From Sulfuriflexus mobilis (lineage in GTDB: Bacteria > Pseudomonadota > Gammaproteobacteria > AKS1): a stretch of DNA of 64,000 bases. The position numbers and the translations under genes are program-made. The notes beneath the pieces are model-generated. The model was not told the DNA's origin and ran no database searches. It saw only the letters and a program-made list of their open reading frames with translations. Shown here piece by piece: positions 35,224 through 44,210 of this stretch; the first letter of the stretch is position 1, and each line of letters begins with the position of its first letter. The stretch spans positions 248,001-312,000 of the forward strand of contig NZ_AP018725.1 in NCBI RefSeq assembly GCF_003967195.1, given 5' to 3'.

Positions 35224-35931
35224 TTAGCACCAACTGGCTTGGTTATCGGCCTTGTCGAGGACTTCTCTGACATTGGCCTCGAGGATGCGGTAGCCGAGGT
35301 TACCATAGAGTTTTTGCCGACCCTCATTGAGCAGGTAGGACGGCGAACCCTCAATGCGGTATTCATCGCGCAGTTCGATATCGCGCATGAGGGCGGCCAT
35401 GGCCTGGCCGTTATCCAGCAGCTCTTCGATGGCGGCGGTGGGCAGTCCACCTTCCTCGGCGATGGCGAGTAATTCAGAGCGGGTATCGATGCGCCGATTA
35501 TCGCGGAAAAAGGCCAGGCGTAATTGCCAGGCGGTTTCTTCAAAGCGTGTGCGGTCCTGGCAATCGCTTAAGCACTCACTGGAAATTTCGCCTTGCTGTT
35601 CGAGTAGTTGCACGGCCTTGAGGAACTGGTGGGCGGGTGCCGAGCTGCACGGTGCTTGTTCACACCAGAGTGCCTCATGGACCTCGACGTGCGGGAAGTC
35701 GACGCAGACCTTATGAATATGCTTGCCAAAGCCGATGAATCCCCCCTTGTCCTGCCAGCCCTCACTGATGCGGTGTTCGGTGTGACCGAATACGGGAATA
35801 AAGTGATGCTGGAGCGTGATTTGCTGGTTAAAGGCATGGCGCAGTTCATCAAGGCGTATCTGGGCCACGTAGGCCCAGATACATAAGACATCGGAAAAGT
35901 AATCAATGCGAACGCTTCTGGTTTTAGTCAT
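35224..35931 (-). CDS. DsbA-family (FrnE-like) thioredoxin-fold protein with a single active-site Cys
   Basis: 235 residues with the DsbA/FrnE fold: the opening RIDYFSDVLCIWAYVAQIRLDEL has only one Cys at the place of the CxxC motif (Cys-Ile-Trp-Ala), and the cis-Pro region is GSPSYLLN. The insert domain is helical. Related proteins include 2-hydroxychromene-2-carboxylate isomerase-type enzymes that use glutathione instead of redox CxxC. GC-richer than the cassettes beside it, so it belongs to the core chromosome. Followed after three bases by a DUF2892 gene on its 5' side. Confidence 0.85.
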   Translation of the reverse strand: MTKTRSVRIDYFSDVLCIWAYVAQIRLDELRHAFNQQITLQHHFIPVFGHTEHRISEGWQDKGGFIGFGKHIHKVCVDFPHVEVHEALWCEQAPCSSAPAHQFLKAVQLLEQQGEISSECLSDCQDRTRFEETAWQLRLAFFRDNRRIDTRSELLAIAEEGGLPTAAIEELLDNGQAMAALMRDIELRDEYRIEGSPSYLLNEGRQKLYGNLGYRILEANVREVLDKADNQASWC

Positions 35932-35934
35932 TGT

Positions 35935-36141
35935 TTAGGAAGGCTTGGTTTTAAACAGCTTGTTGGAAAACAGGATCCCCGGACAAATCCCCGTGATCGC
36001 CGCCAGCAGCAGGAATATCGCCGGGATGTAGAGGACCCAGCTGGCAACCGCGAAACCGGTGTGCCAGATCCCGGCCCAGATGACGGCACTGATAACAAAC
36101 AGGAAAAAACGTATCGGTGCACCGACCTTTTGAATAGTCAT
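35935..36141 (-). CDS. DUF2892 small membrane protein
   Basis: 68 residues with two transmembrane helices and the family pattern GAPIRFFLFVISAVIW, ITGICPGILFSNKLF (a CP motif after the second helix). DUF2892 proteins are often joined to rhodanese domains (YgaP), but this one stands alone. It is just upstream of, and probably cotranscribed with, the DsbA-like gene. Confidence 0.85.
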   Translation of the reverse strand: MTIQKVGAPIRFFLFVISAVIWAGIWHTGFAVASWVLYIPAIFLLLAAITGICPGILFSNKLFKTKPS

Positions 36142-36239
36142 ATCTCACTCCTTTCATCCTGAATGGACACAAGGGTGAGTATAGCCGCTTATGCATGCTA
36201 AAGTAGGCGGCAGATAACAAGAATCGCCCGGAGAACCCC

Positions 36240-37616
36240 TTGTCTGCACAGCCTCCTCTGCATAGCTGGCGCGAAGCCCTGCTGGTCTACACCCGCCCGC
36301 GTGTGATCGGCATGCTGTTTCTCGGCTTCTCCGCCGGCCTGCCGTTCCTGCTCGTATTTTCAACACTCTCTGCCTGGCTGACCGTGGCCGATGTCAGCCG
36401 CGCGACCATCGGTTTTTTTAGCTGGATAGGCATTACCTATTCCATCAAGGTGGTCTGGGCACCGGTGATCGATCGCCTGCCATTCCCCGTGCTGACCAAA
36501 CATTTTGGCAAGCGCCGGGGCTGGATGCTGGCCGCACAGATTGGTATCGCCGGCGGCCTTTTTGGTATGGCCCTGACCGACCCGCGAGCGGACCTGACCG
36601 TGATGGCCCTGTTTGGCCTGCTCGTCGCCTTCAGTTCCGCGACCCAGGACGTCGCCCTGGATGCCTATCGCATCGAGGCCATCGATAAGGAATACCAGGG
36701 CGCGATGGCGGCCATGTATATCCTTGGTTATCGAATAGCCTTGCTGGTGGCGGGTGCCGGTGCACTATATATAGCGAATTTCACGGATTGGTCCCTGACC
36801 TACGTAGTCATGGCCATGCTCACCAGTGTCGGCATGCTGACGGTGTTGATTATCCGTGAGCCGGCGCATAAGATTTCCGCGGCCACGCGCGAACAAGAGT
36901 CACATATAGCCGAGCTGATTCTTCATGCCAGCCACCTGCCATCCCGCCTGCAACGCTTGCAGGCCTGGTTCAGCAGTGCGGTGGTCAGCCCGTTTGTTGA
37001 TTTTATTTCGCGCTACGGCAAGCTGGCCCTGGTCATATTATTTTTTGTCGGCGTCTACCGTATCTCGGATATCACCATGGGTGTGATGGCCAATCCCTTC
37101 TATCTTGACCTTGGTTTCAGCATGATTGACATCGCCAATATTTCCAAGGTGTTTGGCTTCTTTATGACAATTGCCGGTGCCGCGACGGGTGGCATCCTTG
37201 TGGTGCGCTATGGTATCCACAGGCCGCTCATCCTTGGTGCCGTGCTCGTCGCCGTGACCAATTTATTGTTTGCCTACATGGCGACACTCGGCCCTGACAA
37301 GCTCTGGCTGGCGATCGTCATCAGCGCCGATAATTTCTCCGGTGGTCTGGCAGTGGCGGCCTTTATCGCCTATTTATCCAGCCTCACCAATGCAGCGTAT
37401 ACCGCCACGCAATATGCCCTGTTCAGTTCGCTGATGACCCTGCCGGCGAAGGTCCTCGGCGGCTTCTCGGGGGTGATCGTCGAAGGCTACGGGTATGAAT
37501 GGTTCTTCAGTTATGCCGCGCTGCTCGGTGTGCCGGCGATCGTCGTTGCGATTTACCTGACCGTTAGCCCGGCGGCACGACAACTGCAAACCGAGGCCAA
37601 TGGCAAGAAGGTCTAA
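36240..37616 (+). CDS. AmpG-like MFS transporter
   Basis: 458 residues with twelve hydrophobic segments. It starts at TTG 36240, supported by GGAG seven bases upstream and by the family's usual opening (LLVYTRPRVIGMLFLGFSAG, LPFLLVFSTLSAWLT). The cytoplasmic motif PVLTKHFGKRRGW matches the AmpG/MFS loop. AmpG imports muropeptides from the periplasm, but other members of the family are known, so substrate is not certain. Divergent from the small DUF2892 gene. Confidence 0.88.
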   Translation: MSAQPPLHSWREALLVYTRPRVIGMLFLGFSAGLPFLLVFSTLSAWLTVADVSRATIGFFSWIGITYSIKVVWAPVIDRLPFPVLTKHFGKRRGWMLAAQIGIAGGLFGMALTDPRADLTVMALFGLLVAFSSATQDVALDAYRIEAIDKEYQGAMAAMYILGYRIALLVAGAGALYIANFTDWSLTYVVMAMLTSVGMLTVLIIREPAHKISAATREQESHIAELILHASHLPSRLQRLQAWFSSAVVSPFVDFISRYGKLALVILFFVGVYRISDITMGVMANPFYLDLGFSMIDIANISKVFGFFMTIAGAATGGILVVRYGIHRPLILGAVLVAVTNLLFAYMATLGPDKLWLAIVISADNFSGGLAVAAFIAYLSSLTNAAYTATQYALFSSLMTLPAKVLGGFSGVIVEGYGYEWFFSYAALLGVPAIVVAIYLTVSPAARQLQTEANGKKV

Positions 37617-37638
37617 GTTGCTTAGCGTACAGTGAGGT

Positions 37639-37871
37639 TTACGCCTTACCCTGTCCCCGCCCGGCGCGTTTCATCTTGATGACCCGAAGTAATAAACGGA
37701 ACTCGAACACCATGAGCAGGGTGCCGATGGCGATCAGCACCGTGGCGAAGTCCTTGTTACCCAGTAAGGGGTGGATACCGAACCGTCCTTGAGGAAACCA
37801 AAAAACCCCAGGCCAAGAAAGACTGCGGCCAGGGTAGAGATGATGCTGAGCATAATCTGATTTTGTAACAT
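37639..37871 (-). pseudogene. Frameshifted small two-helix membrane protein gene
   Basis: ATG 37871 opens MLQNQIMLSIISTLAAVFLG and LGFFGFLKDGSV (one helix). From there the frame stops early, but a second frame continues in register as HPLLGNKDFATVLIAIGTLL, then MVFEFRLLLRVIKMKRAG, to a stop at 37639. The two parts make one sensible 76-residue, two-helix protein if one base is added near 37780. So this is a gene broken by an indel, or a sequencing error. The function is unknown. Confidence 0.6.
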
Positions 37872-37902
37872 TGTAATGGCGCCGTTAAATGTTTTTTAGG
37901 CC

Positions 37903-38088
37903 TTACTTTTTCTCGCCAAAGACCCGGTAGCCAATGATCGCCCCTGCCACGAAACCTATTGGCGTCATGACGAAAATACTAATGTTTGGTATTTGTGGTT
38001 CAAGTAACCAAATCTCGATTCGTACCGATATCATCCAGAAGAAGTAGGCAAACACCACACCAGCGATAATACTGAACAGGATTCTCAT
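37903..38088 (-). CDS. Small two-helix membrane protein
   Basis: 61 residues: helix 1 (about 3-21, ILFSIIAGVVFAYFFWMIS), a short linker with Pro, helix 2 (about 40-56) and a KK end. GAGG lies six bases upstream of ATG 38088. Not recognised; paralogous in layout to the broken gene at 37639. Function unknown. Confidence 0.5.
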   Translation of the reverse strand: MRILFSIIAGVVFAYFFWMISVRIEIWLLEPQIPNISIFVMTPIGFVAGAIIGYRVFGEKK

Positions 38089-38167
38089 ACAAATACCTCG
38101 CTTAAAGGCGAATAGATACTAAGCAGGTTCAAGAACCGGGCATTGGACGCGACAAAAAAGCGGAGGT

Positions 38168-38770
38168 CTACTTCCGCTTAAACCGATAAATCGCAATCTC
38201 ACCCAACAAATTCGGCAACAACCGCATCCCCAGACCGGCCTTATGGGATCGGTCCACCACGGTGCGTTCAATAATATGAATGCCGTTATTCCGGCACAGG
38301 TGCTCAAAGTCGGTCAGCGTGCAGAGGTGAATATTCGGCGTGTTGTACCACTCGCTGGGCAGGATTTTGGTCACCGGCATGTGCCCACCAAAGGCCAATT
38401 GCAGGCGTGAGCTAATATGACCAAAGTTGGGAAAGGTGACAATGCCCTCATGACCGACGCGCAACATTTCATTAAGTAGCCGATCGGGGTGCTTGACGGC
38501 CTGCAGCGCCTGGGTCATGACAACAAAATCAAACGGCGCGCCTTCAAAGTCAGAGAGGCCTTCATCGAGGTCGGCCTGGATAACATTCACACCACTTTGT
38601 ATACACTGGACGATGTTATCGATATCAATCTCAAGACCATAGCCCTTGACCTTAAGGGTGTCATTCAGGTGCTTGAGCAGGGTGCCATCACCACAGCCAA
38701 GATCCATGACGCGACTACCGGGGGTGATCCACTCACTGATGATCTGCAGGTCGGGACGCAGTTCGCTCAT
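38168..38770 (-). CDS. metW: Methionine biosynthesis protein MetW
   Basis: 200 residues. SAM-binding motif I is [34 protein letters not shown] and the closing [12 protein letters not shown] with [16 protein letters not shown] are family hallmarks. MetW is a methyltransferase-like protein always coupled with MetX and needed for its acyltransferase function in several proteobacteria. Overlaps metX by four bases (ATGA-type coupling). Confidence 0.96.
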   Translation of the reverse strand: MSELRPDLQIISEWITPGSRVMDLGCGDGTLLKHLNDTLKVKGYGLEIDIDNIVQCIQSGVNVIQADLDEGLSDFEGAPFDFVVMTQALQAVKHPDRLLNEMLRVGHEGIVTFPNFGHISSRLQLAFGGHMPVTKILPSEWYNTPNIHLCTLTDFEHLCRNNGIHIIERTVVDRSHKAGLGMRLLPNLLGEIAIYRFKRK

Positions 38771-39915
38771 GCGGAGACCTCCTTCACCCGCTGGCTCATC
38801 CAGGCGCCGAAGACATCGAGGTAATGCTGAATGGGCAGCAAAAAGGCATCATGGCCATGAGGGGCCTCGATATCGGCATAGCTGACATTGTGATTGTTGT
38901 TACGCAGCGCACGCACGATCTCGCGCGAACGTTCCGGGGCAAAACGCCAGTCGCTGCTGAATGAAATCACCAGGAAGTTTGCCCGCGCATGTGACAGGGC
39001 CTTGCTCAGGTCATGGTCATAGTCGGCGGCAGGGTCAAAGTAGTCGAGGGCCTTGGTCATGAGCAGGTAGGTGTTGGCATCGAAACGGTCGACGAAGCTC
39101 TGGCCCTGATAGCGCAGGTAACTCTCGACCTGAAACTCGACATCGAAGCCATAGTTGATACGTCCTTCGCGGAGTTCACGGCCAAACTTTTCGCGCATCG
39201 CATCATCGGAAAGATACGTAATGTGTCCGAGCATACGCGCGAGCATCAGGCCCCGGCGCGGCACCACGCCGTGTTCGCTGTAGCGACCTTCATGGAACTC
39301 GGGGTCGGTCATAATGGCCTGACGCGAAACCTCGTTAAAACCGATATTCTGCGCGGTCAATTTTGGTGCCGAGGCGATGACGGCGGCATTCCTGATGCGG
39401 TCAGGGTAATCGATACTCCATTGCAGCACCTGCATACCACCGAGGCTGCCGCCGATCACGGCTTGCCAGCTGTCGATGCCGAGCCGGTCGGCGAGCAGGG
39501 CCTGGCTCTTTACCCAGTCTTTGACGGTGACGATGGGAAAGTCCGGGCCGTAGGTCTTGCCAGTGGCCGGGTTGATACTGGTTGGCCCGGAACTGCCCTT
39601 GCAGCCACCGAGATTATTCAGACTGACGACATAAAAGTGATTTGTGTCGATGACCTTGCCGGGGCCGATACAGGCATCCCACCAGCCGGGTTTGCGATCT
39701 TCCATGCTGTGGTAACCGGCGGCATGGTGGTCCGAGGACAGGGCATGGCAGATCAGGATGGCGTTCGATTTATCGGCATTGGCTTCGCCGTAGGTCTCGT
39801 AGATGAGGTCGTATTGCGGCAGCGTGCGACCACAGACCAGCGCCAGCGGGGCATCGAAATGCATCGTCTGCGGGCTGATTATGCCAACGGAGTCTTCCGG
39901 GATGCGATCAGGCAT
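38767..39915 (-). CDS. metX: Homoserine O-acyltransferase (MetX, probably O-succinyltransferase)
   Basis: 382 residues, alpha/beta-hydrolase fold. Oxyanion region [16 protein letters not shown], nucleophile elbow GGSLGGMQ, then the catalytic Asp ([11 protein letters not shown]) and His (PHGHDAFL). Pseudomonas MetX with the same GSSGP type of loop is reported as a homoserine O-succinyltransferase, so I expect succinyl-CoA, but this cannot be proved from sequence. First step of methionine synthesis from homoserine. The start codon is not preceded by a ribosome site but by a long hairpin. Confidence 0.93.
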   Translation of the reverse strand: MPDRIPEDSVGIISPQTMHFDAPLALVCGRTLPQYDLIYETYGEANADKSNAILICHALSSDHHAAGYHSMEDRKPGWWDACIGPGKVIDTNHFYVVSLNNLGGCKGSSGPTSINPATGKTYGPDFPIVTVKDWVKSQALLADRLGIDSWQAVIGGSLGGMQVLQWSIDYPDRIRNAAVIASAPKLTAQNIGFNEVSRQAIMTDPEFHEGRYSEHGVVPRRGLMLARMLGHITYLSDDAMREKFGRELREGRINYGFDVEFQVESYLRYQGQSFVDRFDANTYLLMTKALDYFDPAADYDHDLSKALSHARANFLVISFSSDWRFAPERSREIVRALRNNNHNVSYADIEAPHGHDAFLLPIQHYLDVFGAWMSQRVKEVSA

Positions 39916-39918
39916 GGG

Positions 39919-39969
39919 GCGCTTTAAACTCTGCGAAGTACTTCATACGCAGAGTCTAAAGACAGCGCC
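39919..39969 (-). promoter_or_regulatory. Long hairpin directly upstream of the metX start
   Basis: ACTCTGCG (39928-39935) pairs with CGCAGAGT (39948-39955) in a perfect 8-bp stem, extended by TTTA/TAAA and GGCGC/GCGCC outside, with one or two mismatches. The loop has the palindrome GAAGTACTTC. The base of the hairpin is three bases before ATG 39915. It has no T-tail. It may sequester the metX start or be an attenuator. Confidence 0.45.
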
Positions 39970-39986
39970 GCGTGGTAGCAAGCCTG

Positions 39987-41966
39987 TCAGGAGGCGTCGG
40001 CGGCAGCGGCGCTATCTTCGTCACTCGATAGCGGTGCAACAAACGGCCTTTTGACCACCTCGAGCATCAGATTGATGGCCGATAACTGGCCTTCGAGTGA
40101 CTGCAATTCCTTTTCCAGTTCCTCGATCTTGCCTTCCAGGGTGTCACGCGACTCGCTGATGCGGCGCAGGGTCTCCAGGCGCTTCTCAATGGCCTGTTTG
40201 TGTTCCTTGACCTGGGCGGTGATAGGCCCGATGACCTCTTTGGACCAGCGGCTGGCCTCCTGGTTAGCGTTGAAGAAGATATTGCGTGCCTTGCTGACCA
40301 TGGAGATAAAGAACTTCTTCACCACGAAGCCCTGCTCACTCATTGTTGTTACCGGGCTCTTGCGGAACAACTCGGCCTCGCGGTAGAGCAGGTCGAGTTC
40401 CTTCTTGAAACGATCAGTGGTGAACAGCTTTGGTTTCATATCCTTGAAACCGTGCTCCTTGTGGAACTTGTGATAGATCGCACGTACCAGTTTGTGGATC
40501 TCGAGTGCCTGTGTCGAGGCATTGTCCATAGTCTGGGTTACGTTATCAAAGAAGGACTTCATGCCGCCCTTCATCCCGGCGGTGGTCCAGCTGCCTGTCA
40601 TGTCCTTGCGGGTCTGCGCCACGAGCTTGTCGAGGGTGGTCAGGTCGAGTTGCTCAAGCAGCTTGGCGGCATAATTGCCCATGATGCGTTTGCTGGTGCT
40701 CAGGTTCTCGACGTTCTTGTTGTAAACAATCTGCTCCTCGCGGGTCTTTTTCAGCAGGTGCATAATGACGTCGGCATTCTTACCGCAAAGGGTCTGCAAT
40801 TCAGCATGTTGTTTGTTGGTCTGATCGACACGCGCCTGCAGGGTGGTGCGGTCATTCTCGATCATGGCACCGATCTCGGCGATGATGTTCTCGCTGATGA
40901 TATGGTGTTTCTCGGGCAAAATATCACGGCTCAGGGCATGTTCGAGTGCCGGCAGGCCACTGTTGTTGAGTAGCACATCATCCTCCTTGACGCGCGCCAG
41001 CAGGCCTTTCTGCGCCGAGACAGGGAAAATATTGTCACGATCAATGCGGAGTTCTTCAGCGGTTTTCCTGCACTGGCTCTCGATACTGTCGTGGATTGCC
41101 TTGGGTTCCTTGAGCTCGTCCCAGAGTGTGTCGATCTTGTTCATCACCACCAACAGGCCCTTGTTGTGGCTGAGGCGGTAGGTATTGATATGGTGATGCC
41201 ACATGTCCATGTCAGACTTGGTGACGCCGGTATCGGCACCAATCAAAAACAGCACCGCCTGTGCATTCGGCAGCATGTTCAGGGTCAGTTCCGGCTCGCT
41301 GCCAATAGCGTTCAACCCCGGGGTATCGAGCACGACCAGGCCCTGTTCCAGCATCGGGTGCGGGAAGTTGATCATGGCGTGACGCCAGCGCGGGATTTCG
41401 ATGTGCGTGGTGGTAATGTCCTGCGATTCGAGATGCGCATACTGTTGCTCATCATAGAGACCGAGTTCCCTGGCACGCTCAACGCTGACACGCTTGGTAC
41501 GCGTGACCTCAGAGAAGGCCTCGGCGAGACTGTCGGCGGAATCGATATCGAGGTTGATGTTGGTCCACTCGATCTCATCCTGCTTTAATTCGGCAATGCT
41601 CTTTTCATCCAGGCGGGTTTCAATGGGCAACAGGCGGATATAGGGACGCTCGGCGCTGCTATCGTAAAACAGTTCGGTTGGGCACATGGTGGTGCGGCCG
41701 GCCTGTGAGGGCAGCAGGCGGCGCTTGTACTGCGAAAAGAACAGGGTATTGATAAGCTCAGTCTTGCCACGTGAGACTTCGGCGACAAAGGCAATCGTGA
41801 TCCTGTCTGACTTCAGGGCCTCGAGGGTTTCGTAGATGCGCAGATCATTTTCCGGCGCGCTCAGGCCGTTGTCTTCCAGCCATGCCTGGTAATTGCCGAT
41901 CTCGCGGATCAGGTCGTTTTTCCATTTTGCGTAGGCCTCGACCTGCTGCATTAACTCATTATTCAT
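39987..41966 (-). CDS. Dynamin-like GTPase family protein
   Basis: Start ATG 41966 is preferred (GAGG nine bases upstream), giving 659 residues; the open frame reaches 42056. GTPase motifs: G1 AEVSRGKTEL, G2 TTMCPT, G3 DTPGLNAIG, G4 NKID. The rest is helical, with coiled coils toward the C-terminus (residues about 590-640, EKRLETLRRISESRDTLEGK). Members act on membranes (fission, repair or chromosome-related in bacteria). Monocistronic, in front of metX in the same direction. Confidence 0.85.
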   Translation of the reverse strand: MNNELMQQVEAYAKWKNDLIREIGNYQAWLEDNGLSAPENDLRIYETLEALKSDRITIAFVAEVSRGKTELINTLFFSQYKRRLLPSQAGRTTMCPTELFYDSSAERPYIRLLPIETRLDEKSIAELKQDEIEWTNINLDIDSADSLAEAFSEVTRTKRVSVERARELGLYDEQQYAHLESQDITTTHIEIPRWRHAMINFPHPMLEQGLVVLDTPGLNAIGSEPELTLNMLPNAQAVLFLIGADTGVTKSDMDMWHHHINTYRLSHNKGLLVVMNKIDTLWDELKEPKAIHDSIESQCRKTAEELRIDRDNIFPVSAQKGLLARVKEDDVLLNNSGLPALEHALSRDILPEKHHIISENIIAEIGAMIENDRTTLQARVDQTNKQHAELQTLCGKNADVIMHLLKKTREEQIVYNKNVENLSTSKRIMGNYAAKLLEQLDLTTLDKLVAQTRKDMTGSWTTAGMKGGMKSFFDNVTQTMDNASTQALEIHKLVRAIYHKFHKEHGFKDMKPKLFTTDRFKKELDLLYREAELFRKSPVTTMSEQGFVVKKFFISMVSKARNIFFNANQEASRWSKEVIGPITAQVKEHKQAIEKRLETLRRISESRDTLEGKIEELEKELQSLEGQLSAINLMLEVVKRPFVAPLSSDEDSAAAADAS

Positions 41967-42157
41967 GGCAAAACATTCCTCGACCCCGGCGTGGGGGTGT
42001 AAAAACCCATCTTCAGGGTAAAGTTCCGGATGGTGGGATTCCGTGAAGCCGGTCACGTTTTTTTATTGATTCTATATACTTTACTTATAGACCCTGTGGA
42101 AAAAAAATCAGGTATGTTTTTGGTATCGGTAGCAACTCTATGAAACTTGAATGTTTT

Positions 42158-42451
42158 TTACTCATTCCCACGGGTCACTCCCGGCGGGAGTTGTCGTGGC
42201 GCGCGGATGCGCAGGCGCTTGTTGCGTTGGCTGTCGCCGCTCTCCAGCATGACCTGTTGCGGGGCAACACCACAGGTCTTGGCAAGAAATTTGCGCAACA
42301 GGCCATTGGCCTTGCCCTCGACCGGCGGCGCGGTGAGGCGGATCTTCAGGCGGCCGTCTTGTTCGCCGATGATTTCATCACGACTGGCCCGCGGCTGCAG
42401 GCGCACCAGCAGGATCAGGTCTTCTCCCTGCCAGCGGTAGAAGGTGTCCAT
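42158..42451 (-). CDS. yggU: DUF167 protein (YggU family)
   Basis: 97 residues: ILLVRLQPRASRDEIIGEQD then GRLKIRLTAPPVEGKANGLL and KFLAKTCGVAPQQVML, the family signature. The function is unknown. It follows yggT by eight bases; yggT-yggU-proC-yggS is a conserved cluster. Confidence 0.95.
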   Translation of the reverse strand: MDTFYRWQGEDLILLVRLQPRASRDEIIGEQDGRLKIRLTAPPVEGKANGLLRKFLAKTCGVAPQQVMLESGDSQRNKRLRIRAPRQLPPGVTRGNE

Positions 42452-42459
42452 GAGAGTGC

Positions 42460-43077
42460 CTAGTAGAAGACGATCCGTGCCAGGCCGACGGGGAAGCCGA
42501 GTTTTACGGTCAGGCCGATGAGCGGCGGCATGAGCAGCATGCGTAGGATATAGATGCCCAGGATCACGGCCATGGGTGAGAGGTCCATGCCACCGATCGG
42601 TGGGATCAGCCGACGAGCCGGGCGCATCAGGGGTTCGGTGAGGTTGGCGATCACGGAGGCGACGGGGTTGTAGGTACCGGGGTTGATCCAGCTCAGCAGC
42701 GCGAGGATAAAGATGCCGAACAGGTAGACATATAAAAGGAGCGAGACCAGCTTGGTGATGCTGGCCATGAGCAGGCCGGGAATGCTCAGGCCATCACCGA
42801 AAGCACCGCTGAAAAGGCCGAGCAGCAGCAGCGCCACACACTGTAGGGCGAACAACAGCACCAGCGAGGCATTATCGATGCCACCCCAGCCGGGGATCAG
42901 GCGGCGAAGCGGTCGCAGGGCCGGGTTGGTGACCTTGACGATAAATTGCGAGATAGGATTGTAGAAATCGGCGCGCACGGTCTGTAGCAAAAAACGCAGC
43001 ATGACAACGAGTATGTACAGGCCAAACAGGGTATCAATGAGGAAGATAATCGGTGCGGCGAGGTAACCATTACCCAT
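42460..43077 (-). CDS. yggT: YggT-family membrane protein
   Basis: 205 residues with two YGGT repeats, each a pair of hydrophobic helices, with NPISQFIVKVTNPALRPLRR in the first and NPVASVIANLTEPLMRPARR in the second. YggT is an inner-membrane protein of unknown precise role, linked to division and osmotic stress. Overlaps proC by one base. Confidence 0.95.
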   Translation of the reverse strand: MGNGYLAAPIIFLIDTLFGLYILVVMLRFLLQTVRADFYNPISQFIVKVTNPALRPLRRLIPGWGGIDNASLVLLFALQCVALLLLGLFSGAFGDGLSIPGLLMASITKLVSLLLYVYLFGIFILALLSWINPGTYNPVASVIANLTEPLMRPARRLIPPIGGMDLSPMAVILGIYILRMLLMPPLIGLTVKLGFPVGLARIVFY

Positions 43078-43904
43078 TATTTTGCCCCCAGTTGGTCGGC
43101 CAGTTCGGCAGCGCGGTCATTGGCGGACTGCAGTGCCTCGATAAACAGCGCCTCGAGCCCGCCCTCGCGCAGCACGGACAAGGCGCGTTCGGTGGTGCCG
43201 CCCGGCGAGGTGACGCGTTCGCGCAGGATGGCCGGGTCTTCGCTGGATTCGAGGGCCAGTTTGGCGGCGCCGAAGGCGGTCTGGATAGCCAGCAAGCGGG
43301 CCGCATCGGCCTCAAGGCCGAGGGCCTTGCCGGCGCTCGCCATCACCTCCATGACATAGAAAAAGTAGGCCGGGCCACTGCCGGAGAGGGCGGTGACCGC
43401 GTCAAGCTGGGCCTCATTCCCCAGCCACAGGGTGATACCGACTGCCCGCATGATGGATTCGGCCAGTTCGTGCTGACTGGCGCTGACCTGTGCATTGGCA
43501 TACAGGCCGGTGGCCCCGCTCTGCACCATTGCCGGGGTATTCGGCATGGAACGGACTATCGCCGTATTGCCTCCCAGCCAGCGATCGATGTCGCTACTGC
43601 GGATGCCGGCGGCGATGGAAATGATCAAGGGTTGCTGTTGTTGCACGGCCTCGGCCATGGCACTGCAGATCTCGTGCAGGGCCTGGGGCTTGGTGGCCAG
43701 TACCACGGCCTGGGCCTTGGCAACGGCCGCAGAGTTATCGGTCTCAGTATGGATACCGTAGCGGCTGGCGAGAGCCGCACGTTTGTCGGCATCGGGCTCG
43801 GCGACGTGGATACAATCGGCGGCGTAACCATCAGCAATCAGGCCACCGATAATGCTGGCGGCCATGTTACCGCCACCGATGAAGGCAATATGAGATGTAG
43901 TCAT
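43077..43904 (-). CDS. proC: Pyrroline-5-carboxylate reductase
   Basis: 275 residues. Rossmann opening IAFIGGGNMAASIIGGLI, then VVLATKPQ, RSMPNTPAMVQSGATGL, and the helical C-terminal part with ALSGSGPAYFFYVMEVMA and TSPGGTTERALSVLREGG. Reduces pyrroline-5-carboxylate to proline with NAD(P)H. Divergent boundaries: a small repeat element lies on its 5' side before yggS. Confidence 0.98.
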   Translation of the reverse strand: MTTSHIAFIGGGNMAASIIGGLIADGYAADCIHVAEPDADKRAALASRYGIHTETDNSAAVAKAQAVVLATKPQALHEICSAMAEAVQQQQPLIISIAAGIRSSDIDRWLGGNTAIVRSMPNTPAMVQSGATGLYANAQVSASQHELAESIMRAVGITLWLGNEAQLDAVTALSGSGPAYFFYVMEVMASAGKALGLEADAARLLAIQTAFGAAKLALESSEDPAILRERVTSPGGTTERALSVLREGGLEALFIEALQSANDRAAELADQLGAK

Positions 43905-43977
43905 AGGGGCAAGATAATGCCAGTTAAGGTTTTATACAAGGCCGGGTTGTTGGGACTATTTTGAGTTTCGAGCTGGG

Positions 43978-44200
43978 AACGCAGAGGGCGCAGAGGGCGC
44001 AGAGGCGCAGAGAGCGCAAAGGATCTATAAAAGGGCATTTCCCGATGGATTCAACTTGTCGAGTAGAGGGTTATAAATACGGGGATTTCTTTTCCTGTCA
44101 GGTGAGGGTAAGAGGAAAACACTGTGATTTTCAGTTAAAAATAGAGAACAGCAGATTTTTAATCGATATTTCTTCGCGACCTTTGCGACTCTGCGCTAAT
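43978..44200. repeat. Short inverted-repeat (MITE-like) element between yggS and proC
   Basis: This 223-base unit fills most of the roughly 300-base gap. The left end has a run of nearly tandem GGCGCAGA units (43981-44015) ending GCGCAAAGG; the right end (44180-44200) has CCTTTGCGACTCTGCGC, the inverted partner. The middle is AT-rich and holds no gene. Elements of the GCGCAGAG/CTCTGCGC type are spread in many environmental genomes. Confidence 0.6.
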
Positions 44201-44210
44201 AACTCAGGAG

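Noticed and set aside
35935-37616. Right boundary of the first cassette run extended to the DsbA-like and MFS genes
   Set aside because: These genes have core-like composition and no attC-like spacers between them.
43981-44015. Tandem GGCGCAGA units considered as a CRISPR-like array
   Set aside because: No spacers of constant length; the units are nearly contiguous.
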